From Nymphaea colorata (taxonomy: Eukaryota; Streptophyta; Magnoliopsida; Nymphaeales; Nymphaeaceae), in the NCBI RefSeq assembly GCF_008831285.2, contig NC_045142.1, forward strand, positions 22,753,300-22,817,299: a DNA stretch of 64,000 nt. Direction: 5' to 3'. Positions 55,136-64,000 of this stretch are shown one piece after another. Position 1 is the first letter of the stretch; each line of letters opens with the position of its first letter. Under the pieces are notes generated by a model. That model worked only from the letters and a program-made list of their open reading frames with translations. It did not search any database and was not told the origin of the DNA. Made by a program: the position numbers and the translations under genes.

Positions 55136-58100
55136 TTACGCATATGTGCATGTATATGTGATTTGTGAAAGTTCACCTTGGTGGTTCCATCAAGAAGGCC
55201 GTCAAGAGCCAAGAACTGGGCAACATGAGAACCAAAGCCACCTATTGATCCTTCCTCAACTGTGATTAGAAATTCATGTGCCTTTGCCAGATGACGTATG
55301 AGAGCATGGTCCAAAGGCTTGCAGAATCGTGCATCCACAACCGTCACAGTCAGACCCCGGTCCTCAAGCAGTGAAGCAGCAGCTAGACAACTTTGGACTG
55401 CTGATCCATAACCAACTAGTGCCACCCTCTCACCTCCAAGAAGGACACGCCCTTTCCCAATCTGCTTAATAGTAAAATAGGTATTAGCACCCGGCACGTG
55501 AACACAGAGGCACGCAAAAGAGATAATCCCATCTAATAAATCCTCCACCAAGACAGAAAATGGAGATCGAACGGGGTTATCAGCGTTCAAAATTGATTCA
55601 AACTTGTAAAACAAAAATGTGCTGCCATTTTCTACCAAATAAGTAAAAGTATATCATGGTGGAAATTAATATTCAAGCGCCGCGTCCAAATACAACAGCC
55701 CAAGTGTCCTCAATCTGCAATGGTTAAAGTTGGCGTTCAGACAAAATGAGTTCCTAGAGGTCATTGTTTGCTTAGAAAGTGGAAGTGTCATATTCTTAGA
55801 AGGGGAGCAGTGTCTTGTTCTCAACAGAACAACACAGGATCTTTAGATGTGTCAACTGTCAAGATGCTAGCCGGCTGTTAAGCCCATTTTCGCAAGACCT
55901 TGGAAAACTATTTAACTATTTCTCTTGAACCCATCAGACTCAGTGGTACTACTTTGAATTGTTTGGAAAAAGTTATTAGCTTGATGAAGAGAGGATGAGT
56001 ACCTCAAGTGGTATCCCTTTGTTGCCATCAGGCAGTGGCACACCAATTCCGTTGCCTCTGGGATACCGGAAACAGCTTGGGCGGTCATCAATGGCTGCAG
56101 CAGTGGCTACCATATGAAAGAGCTCAGCTTCATCGCTAGGAGCCATCACGACCATGTTTGGCAGACATGCCAAGTATGTCACATCAAATGCTCCGCAATG
56201 TGTTGGCCCATCAGCGCCCACCAGCCCAGCTCTGTCCATGGCAAATCGGACGGGGAGCTTCTGCAAATCCACATCATGTACCACCTGCACAGTCAATCAC
56301 TAGTCATGCTTCTGGTTTCCAAGATTTTGAGGCCTTTAGCTTTCTTTGTCGTAAAAGGGAAGAAGTATTTGCCTGATCGTATGCTCTTTGTAGGAAGGAA
56401 GAGTAAATGGCACAGAAAGGCTTGAGGCCTTCACAAGCCAAGCCAGCAGCAAAGGTGACAGCATGCTGCTCTGCTATTCCAACATCAAAACATCTCTCAG
56501 GGAAGCGCTTGTGAAACATATTTAGACCAGTGCCTCCACCCATTGCAGCATGGATGGCAACAATGTTTTTGTCAGCCTCTGCCTCTGCTATGAGAGCCTC
56601 TGCAAAATATGTTGTGTAGGATTGTGTTGGTGTCTTGTTCTTGAACTGCCTTCCAGTGGCTGGATCAAACTTGACAACACCTGTGAAGGGAACATGCCAT
56701 TCAATTTCTCTAACTTATCTAATAAAGTTATGTTGAGATGAAAACTAAGTAAAAGGCTTGTTCAACTAACCATGGTACTTATCAGCAGCACGCTCTGCAT
56801 AGGGATAACCTCGGCCTTTCTCAGTAACAACATGGATGAGCACTGGCCCTGTTGTTTGTGTACTCTTCACTTCTTGCAAAATGGTTACTAAATCATCCAT
56901 GTTGTGGCCGTCAACAGGACCAATGTAATAGAGCCCAAGCTCTTCAAACAGTGTTGAGCGTGAACCACTGATCATACCACGAGCATACTCATCCACCTTA
57001 GCAGCCAATTGGTGCATTGATCCACCTATCTGCTTTGTGACTCCCTGTATTTCTCAATTTATACACCAGTGAATCAAAAGCCTTCAATTTCAAGCAAGAT
57101 CTGTAGAATCTAAACTAAGTGAATGCAACTACAAGTACGGAAATTTTTGAAATTAAACATGGCCAAGACCTTGTGTTCAAAGAGAAAAACCCAAAAGAGC
57201 AATTATTGAATACATGCATGTCAACATACATACGTGTGACATAATTTTTCAGAGAGAAGTGGAATGGACATGAGCTGACATACCTTGGCCACCTCCCTGA
57301 GCTCTCTAAGAGGCCTACTGGATTGCAACCTGCTAAGAGCACTGCTTAAGGCTCCAACAGGAGGAATTGGTCCATCTAAACTTGCTGTAGGCAAAGAGAC
57401 CTGCTTGTTGTCATTGAGGATGACAATCATGTCAGAATCCAGATAACCAGCATTGTTCATGGCCTCAAAAGCCTGCCCTGCAGTCATGGCTCCATCGCCT
57501 ATAACTGCAATCACATGGTTCTTCCTTCCTTTTAAATCTCTCCCAACTGCCATTCCCAATCCAGCTGAGATGCTTGTGGAGCTGTGCCCAGCACCAAAAC
57601 AGTCATATTCACTTTCTGCTCGCTTTGGAAATCCTGACAGTCCATTTGTTTGTCTCAATGTTGGCATCTTATCCCTTCTTCCGGTTAGAATTTTATGAGG
57701 ATAGGCCTGTAGACATATTTCATGCTTTAGTTAGCAATATATATGACACTGAAATGCCAAGTACGGCTACAATGGTCTGCACAATTGATTCCAGAAATCC
57801 TGGCATTTTTCTGATGTTTCATCAAACATCAGAAAATGGTTTCTCAAATAAAAATTGCAGGTTATCAAACAATATTAAATACTGTAACCTGGAAATGTTA
57901 TTTAGTTTCTATTAACATCCTCACAATGTTGGGCACGTACATGAAATATATTGTCTATGTGAGAGCATCACAGCAAAATGTGGTTGGGTCTAGACTAGTT
58001 TATAGGAAGACTTTGTGCTTGATACACAAATATACGAACAGCACAACATCCACCCATCAAGTGGTCAAAGGTTGCCAACATACACTAGTTATTCTAAATC

Positions 58101-60929
58101 AAAACCGTGTCTTTCAGGCACAGAGGATGAATATATTTAAGTTCTGACTGTATGCAATCAAGACAGTTTAAGATTTAAACATGCATTGGTAACTCCATAA
58201 TTTAAAAGTTCACAATAAACTAGCACCAGCAACCACAACCATTGCAACCATTAACTTATTTAGACCAATGAATCCTCCTCTTAAATCATAAATCACAAGA
58301 TCTACAGGCAGATCTCATCAGTTACAGAAATAATAAAAGTACCTAATGCAACCAATGCTATGAGATGCCTCTTATATTTCCTGTTTGTGCACAGAACATT
58401 CCTGATAAGAAAGAAGAAATCTATATATGCCTTCAACTTATTGAAAATCAACAAACCTATAGAAACTAAGGAACTGAGTCTGAAACTAACCACCCAAAGG
58501 GTTTGCAGCCAGCTTATTCCCAATTGCAAGTTAATACTGTGCCCTTGCCAAAACAAAATTGGCTGCACAGCCCATAACTACTGGCTGCATAGCTCATAAC
58601 TGCTGGCAGAAAATTGGTTTGGCAGTCTTTAAAGTAAAAATCTTGACATGCACCATACAGTACTTTGTGCTGGTTGCCTTCTAACTAAAGTAGACTTCAT
58701 ATATCACTGCAATTGTGATTCAGCTTTTGCAGTCAAACACATTGGCATTGCCGATGCAAGCTACAGCTAATCCCATCAATCAGCTTAAAAGTCGAGGTCA
58801 TCTAAGGCAGCCTAGTGTTTGCAGTTTGCACGTTTGAGTTAGCCAGTTAGGAAGTGGAAACATGTTAGCCCTTTCCACGTGGGAGAATGAATGCACTAAT
58901 TTGATCTGCAGCTTTGAAGGTTTTTCTTGTTATGTTTTCAAAAAATGCATTGTTGGTGATTGCTTTCTAAATTACTCAGATTTGGCAGGATTGCACATAA
59001 TCTGTACGGATGTAACTTTTTGGGCCGTCAGTAATGATTTTTAGCAAGTCCACTAGAATCTTGATACTGTAATCAGCATCACTAGTTATAGATACATTTG
59101 TGGTTGATCTAGTCAAGCTCTTGAAAATAATTTTCACAATCTAGTGAACATCACATCACATTATGCCATGAGTCCATTTAACAAATAACTCTACAAGCAA
59201 GTAAAAGATATGGTTTTGAGACACAGGTGAGATATATTATTTCTGATTCACATGAATATTAGTAAACGCAACAATCATGTCATCTGTAAATCGACCATCC
59301 TCTGTGTTTGGGATGCATAATTCGTAATAACAAAAAATGGACAGTTAAAAAAATGTTGTTACCTGATGGCCTACATCCCAAAGAATCCTGTCTTGTGGAG
59401 CATTGAAGACATAGTGGAGTGCCACTGTTAACTCCACAACCCCAAGGCTTGATCCAAGATGTCCCCCTGTCTTGGAAACACTAAAGATCACATCTGACCG
59501 CAGCTCTTCTGAAAGTTGCTTCAGTTCCTTCATTTACCAATCGTTGTGTCAAAACGCCATTCATAAATCAGATCGATGCTTCATTAATCGAAAACCAGAT
59601 TGACTCACTAATGGAAGATTTTGATCCAAACTGGCACAAATTGAGCTAATTTAGGACATGCACCTGTACGATGCTTGAGTGGGGTAACATGTGGAGGCTT
59701 CGACAGGATTTCAGCCAAATTAGTAGAAGCATTACTCTGGATCCGTGATTATAATGACCAACGCTTGCACCACTGAACTCATGCAGGAATTTGGTCATTA
59801 TCTGAGTCTAATTGGTAGGTATATGTCTCGTTCTCACGTTTGACTGGCTGTCGGTTCTGAGTATAGTTATAGATAGTGTGTGGAAAAACCTCGTCAAGCA
59901 AGTTCATTATACTTCTTTAAAAATTATGGGTTTTCTCAAGAGAAAGTCCAGAAGGGCAGAACACGTACGAAAATATGAACAAGAATATGAATAACAAAAG
60001 ATCTCCAGAAACCATTCGTATTAATATCACGACAAAAATGCAATATTTCAAGATAAGTGATTCTCTGAAATTACATTTTTCTGCAGGTCAAGATACCTTA
60101 AAAGTTCATATCTATGACTAAGAAAAGCTTCAGGTTGTTTCAGCCATGGCGCAAACCACGAGGAATTGGCATCAATCTCTGATATTATGGTCCCATCAGT
60201 ACTGGAAAATTTTGTGACTTATGCACACACAGAGAGCGAGCGAGCGGGAGAGAGAGAGAGAGAGCGAGAGCGAGAGAAAGAGAGAGAATCATACTTGGAG
60301 AGACAGATTCTTCATATGGATGGGATAGTTGATGGTATCCAAAAGAGGGGTGGGAGGCCTGTGTGCATGATATTCGCCACTCTCAGACAATGATGCCGAC
60401 ACATACGAACACTTCTTCACCTACATTCAACAGTGGCCATTAAATCAGAACATGCAAACAAGTGTTGACGTTTCAGGAAAACAAACCCAACGAAGACGAT
60501 AGATAGATATATCAATATCAGCCAATGCTTGCATGTAACATCTTTAAACTGATAAATTTCATCACGAGCCAGCACTTGGAAAAACAATAAGAAGGTCTTA
60601 AAGCTCACAATCTGAACTTTTGAAAGAGATTTCAACCATTAAATCCATTCACCAATCGGAATTTGTCATTCCGCCAGATGCCCACTTTGAAAAAACAGGT
60701 AAAAAATTTCATGACCACCATCAAATTTCAGGAAGACAGGGAGAACCCAACTACAGTTCTGCAAAACATTGACCTTGAAAGTTGAGGAGCCATGCTTTCT
60801 GAACGAGTGCTGCGCTCCTCCATGAAGGAAGCATGAACTATGAAGAATGGTTGTGGAGCTCTTTGATAGAGAAAGAGAAGGATCACTCTGGACGCTCAAA
60901 GCATGGGAGCAAGATGGTGCTAATGCCAT
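54902..60929 (-). CDS. DXS: 1-deoxy-D-xylulose-5-phosphate synthase (DXS), nine exons
   Basis: DXS condenses pyruvate and glyceraldehyde 3-phosphate, using thiamine diphosphate, in the first and flux-controlling step of the plastid MEP isoprenoid pathway. Exons (minus): 60929-60774, 60420-60295, 59527-59363, 57706-57284, 57044-56771, 56680-56373, 56284-56003, 55461-55177, 55051-54902. They join in frame to 722 codons, the usual plant length. The Ser-rich N-terminus ([13 protein letters not shown]) suits a transit peptide. Visible motifs: [24 protein letters not shown] (substrate and cofactor His); [19 protein letters not shown] to ILNDN (ThDP motif); [68 protein letters not shown]. It resembles the housekeeping DXS1 (CLA1) type, less so DXS2. 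Oddities: intron 6 has a GC donor, and exon 9 reads DCYIEHG and AYQLAEAG where DRYIDHG and ADQLAEAG are usual. No frameshift or stop was found. Confidence 0.97.
55089..55131. repeat. (CT)n microsatellite at DXS intron 8
   Basis: A run of about 20 CT units inside intron 8. On the DXS strand it reads as GA. Confidence 0.9.
60236..60290. repeat. GA-rich microsatellite in DXS intron 2
   Basis: An imperfect GAGAGC/GAGAGA run. On the DXS strand it is CT-rich and begins a few bases after the exon 2 donor at 60294. Confidence 0.9.
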
Positions 60930-61059
60930 GACAGTATCCCAGCAGATAGGATGGCAATGGGAGTCACAGGAAGGATAGGGGAAGATGTTGTGCGGAGAAA
61001 TGCTATAAACACTTTCTCCTTACATGTATTAGTCAAATGGAAGGATTAAGTAAAACCAG

Positions 61060-61066
61060 ATTTATA
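61060..61066 (-). promoter_or_regulatory. TATA box of DXS
   Basis: The minus strand reads GGGTATAAATCTGG, about 131-137 nt upstream of the DXS ATG. A start of transcription near 61030 and a leader of about 100 nt are inferred. A weaker TTTATAGC lies closer, near 61000. Confidence 0.5.
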
Positions 61067-63302
61067 CCCAACAATTGCTACCAAATCAAGGCCTGCATTT
61101 GCAACCTGCCTTCTGTCGTGGATTAAACTCATTAACACTGGGCACCAAGCCACTACTGGCATCAATCTGGGCCACTGCTTTCAAGGATGGACGACTGGCA
61201 TCTGCTCATAGAAGGTTGATGGCACCATTATTGTCCTTATATGGAACCCACTATTCTGTGGTTGAGATTCTTTTAAGTGTTCCACTGTCTGTCCACTCTC
61301 TGTTGGTTTTGTTGTCATTTTCCTTTTTTCCATCTATTTTTATTTTTCTGGTTTCTTCCTGTGGACACGTCGCCGGAAATCTGGTCGGATAAAATCGTGG
61401 ACCAATCACAGGTCTCCATGGTGTTGCTTTATAAATCTTATAGATATATGAAGACAAAAGTGGTGTTGCTTTCCTGTTCCTCCCTGTGCATTTTGAGCAA
61501 GCTTGGTGCTAGAATATGGATCTGACAATAGCACTTGGCTGGTATTTTATCAAAATTAAGATGACAGATCATATTACAGTGACTCTGATTTTGGCCGTTG
61601 ATCTGTAAACACAGAGCATCAGATACTGCATTAAATTCTGACATTTTATGGCAAAAAACATCAAGATTTTCCTTTTTTATGTTGAAGTGACCATTTCGTT
61701 TATCGTTGCCTGTTCTAGTTATTCCTCTGTGTTAATCTTTTCAAACAAGACTAATTTACTGTCGATTCATGGTTTTCCTGATGAACAAAAAGAGTTCTAT
61801 GAGGTGCCAGGAGAAATTTGTTAATGTAAACGTCTTGGCTTTCAACGTCTCATGAGATTTTTCAAATTCTTTTCATTCTTTCCGTTTTACTTGATTTCTT
61901 TGTTGAACATTCTTTGATTTTTTTTTTTAAAGGAGGGAAGACCATCTCACAACAGCATTCAATCGGAAAACAAACTAACTCAAAATCAAATTTTGGTATA
62001 AAGTTGACATTTTTCATAATATTGACAGACCTTTTTCGACTTTTTAAAATCTTTTACTAAAAAAGGAAGAAGAAGATGGTGCAGTGAATTGAACTTTAGA
62101 ACAGGAAGGCTTCATCGTCAGCTTTTTCTTCAACCATTTGTTTTTATACAATTTGGAAGACAAGTTCCAAAGATCTGTCAGAGTACCACAAAGATCAATG
62201 CATAACTTCCAGACAACTTTCCCCTCGAAATTTTTGGACATTTGTACCTAAGCAAATAATAGGATGTAAGAAAGATAATATGAGATCTAATATCTGAATA
62301 TGATCATGGGACCCAAACTCAGCCTTCTAAACCAACTTAAGGGGCTGCATTTAAGACTTTCAGGTTCAAGAGGGGGATACCCCGGAGAGGCCGAAAGCCC
62401 TATGTCTTCCTTCTGTCTTGAGATACAGTGCTGTTTTGGGACTTATGTAAACGTGTGGTTATGCATTTTAACTGGAGAGTAGTGTATGCCACCATTTGCA
62501 GATCAGATGAGTAGTGGTCATGAGAATTGAACTGATGATTTCACTGAACTGATCTGACTAGCTATGCTGCACCCTTTGAGAGAGTCTTTCAAGTTAAAGA
62601 AGTTCAGAATTTAATACCCAAATACAATTGAGATAGTCTGATGCCCATTCAAAAAATGGTGATGCCATACTGGCTATAAATTGGTTTGGTACTTATTTAA
62701 CTGGCCCACCCAAAATATCATATTACTACTTAATTTATTGCAAGTGCCATAATACGACAAGACCATTAAAAGTAGTCATTTTTAACTTGTTACTAAGTTA
62801 CTATTAACCCTTTAATCTTTGACTATTTTTATAACCCAAATCTTTGTCATGACCAACCAACTTGTAATTGTGGAAACTTGGTTTAAGCAAAATCATTAAG
62901 GCCACAACTGCAAATTAGAAGGAAAGGTCCCCAATTCTAGTTTGGCAGCTACTGATGTGAATGCAGTCAAGACTTTTAATGCCCTCAACTACATGGTTCA
63001 TGGTTATCAACATATGTAGGTTCTTTATCTTGCTTTGCATCTTTCTATTTGTTAGGCAAATAGACTTCAGTACATATCATAGTTTCATATGTCTTCATGG
63101 TATGAAAACTCTAAATCCTATGAAGGACTCATTCATGTTATTGGCCCAGAGACTCTACTTATTAGGCTATTAAACTTATGTAGAGAACATATTTTTGTAT
63201 GTCACCATGGTATGAAAGTCTAAATTTGACAGGATCCATGCGTGTAATTGGACTCAGAGAAACTTGAAAAAAAATCTCCTCTTACAGTCTTTTAATTATT
63301 GA
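61067..63302. other. intergenic DNA upstream of DXS
   Basis: No gene or mobile element can be supported. It presumably includes upstream DXS control sequences, but no specific element is claimed beyond the TATA box. Confidence 0.45.
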
Positions 63303-63307
63303 TAAAA

Positions 63308-63498
63308 TGAAATGATCTAGCTCACTCCCCCATCAGGCTATGGCCATTGGTCTGATAGATTCCAACACACCCCCTAATTGTTTCATTTTTTACTCAAAAA
63401 GGTTAAGGACAATCAACCACTTAACAACTCCATTTATAAGTCATTGAAAATCTCTCATAATCTTTATGAGATTAAACTTGTCAAAGTTGGACGTTACA
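63308..63498 (-). repeat. TRIM 3' LTR
   Basis: A 191-bp LTR. TGAAATGATCTAGCTCACTC aligns with TGAAACGACCCAATCCACTC of the other LTR, and CAACCACTTAACAACTCCAT aligns with CAACCACTTAACAACCCCAT. Confidence 0.85.
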
Positions 63499-63575
63499 AT
63501 CCTCCCTCCTTAAGGCACATGCATCCACATGTGTGGGACTCCTGGTCCAAGTGTTGAATTGTGCTCTGATACCAT

Positions 63576-63772
63576 TGAAACGACCCAATCCACTCTCTAG
63601 CAGGTCAAGGTTTTGGTCCGATGAAACCTAACGCGTTCTGTAGTAGCTTCGGTTTCAAATAAAAAAGACTAAAAATTCATACAACCAACCACTTAACAAC
63701 CCCATTTATAAGTCATTGAAGAACTCCCACAATGTTCAATACTGACCAAACTTCTCAAAGCAAAATGTCATA
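63576..63772 (-). repeat. TRIM 5' LTR
   Basis: A 197-bp partner LTR. It ends (plus sense) ATGTCATA against ACGTTACA in the other copy. Confidence 0.85.
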
Positions 63773-64000
63773 TAAAAAGGACTAGAAGGGAGGTGGCTGG
63801 TCCTTAGTTCAAGTGGCATAGGCATCAACACCCCTTGTATTAATAGGGTGAGACCAGTAGAGTAGTTGACGTGCACTGAGAGACCCATACAAGCCACGAA
63901 TATGACCCTAGACATGGAAGTAGGGGATTTCATCTCTCATTGGGACAGCATGATAACTTTCAAGCTCACCCAAAAAGATTCACAAAAAAAAAATCCAACA

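Larger units (their letters stand above)
63308..63772 (-). mobile_element. TRIM retrotransposon, complete, 465 bp
   Basis: Two diverged LTRs (63308-63498 and 63576-63772) flank only 77 bp. On the minus strand TGGTATCAGAGC (63574-63563) sits one base after the 5' LTR and is a perfect initiator tRNA-Met PBS. A polypurine tract AAGGAGGGAGGAT (63511-63499) abuts the 3' LTR. Flanking TAAAA at 63303-63307 and 63773-63777 is a perfect 5-bp target duplication. It has no coding capacity, so it depended on other elements for movement. The terminal CA of the right LTR (plus sense) has changed to TA. Confidence 0.88.

Noticed and set aside
55087-55638. A 183-codon minus-strand frame in the DXS region
   Set aside because: This is DXS exon 8 with read-through of introns 7 and 8, including the GA microsatellite. 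The spliced gene model explains it.
1-64000. CRISPR arrays, bacterial operons or ribosome-binding sites
   Set aside because: The window is plant nuclear DNA. The tandem repeats seen have no spacer-repeat pattern with unique spacers of constant size.

Overview
This window is nuclear DNA from a flowering plant. The evidence is plant-type LTR retrotransposons primed by initiator tRNA-Met, PPR genes of the land-plant PLS/DYW class, an F-box/PP2-A-like fragment, an intron-containing plastid-targeted DXS gene, and AT-rich intergenic DNA full of TA, GA and CT microsatellites. The species cannot be named from the sequence. The insertions look old: most elements carry many stops, diverged LTRs or lost target duplications.

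Layout. 1-4353: AT-rich intergenic DNA with a decayed LINE fragment. 4354-9576: a dead Ty1/copia element, plus strand, with both LTRs. 9577-13430: intergenic, with a second LINE 3' remnant and two GA microsatellites. 13436-14940: a broken PPR gene (minus). 15257-15664: a small unrecognised ORF with a good TATA box (minus). 15770-19084: intergenic, including the first copy of an old segmental repeat that carries a SINE. 19085-25731: a near-complete Ty3/gypsy element on the minus strand with LTRs, PBS, PPT and a probable target-site duplication. 26798-31320: further copies of the segmental repeat, including a 405-bp perfect direct repeat, with word-like palindromic elements inserted. 31320-36040: AT-rich intergenic DNA. 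36040-37188: a CT-rich composite minisatellite running into a 156-codon ORF. 37775-38015: an F-box/PP2-A-like pseudogene fragment (minus). 38040-41488: tandem repeats, a small TIR element and a SINE. 41869-49964: a tandem array of five units of about 1.62 kb. 51400-53239: a DYW-class PPR pseudogene (plus). 54580-54760: an LTR plus PBS remnant. 54902-60929: the one clearly intact gene, a nine-exon DXS gene on the minus strand. 63308-63772: a complete 465-bp TRIM retroelement with a perfect 5-bp target-site duplication.

The only pathway that can be assigned with confidence is plastid isoprenoid synthesis, through DXS, the entry enzyme of the MEP pathway. No operon-like or multi-gene system is visible. 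The most distinctive structures are the 8.1-kb five-unit array, the duplicated segments whose copies differ by inserted elements and so act as natural empty sites, the tiny TRIM, and a GC-AG intron in DXS. Reading was by eye; percent identities and database matches were not computed.
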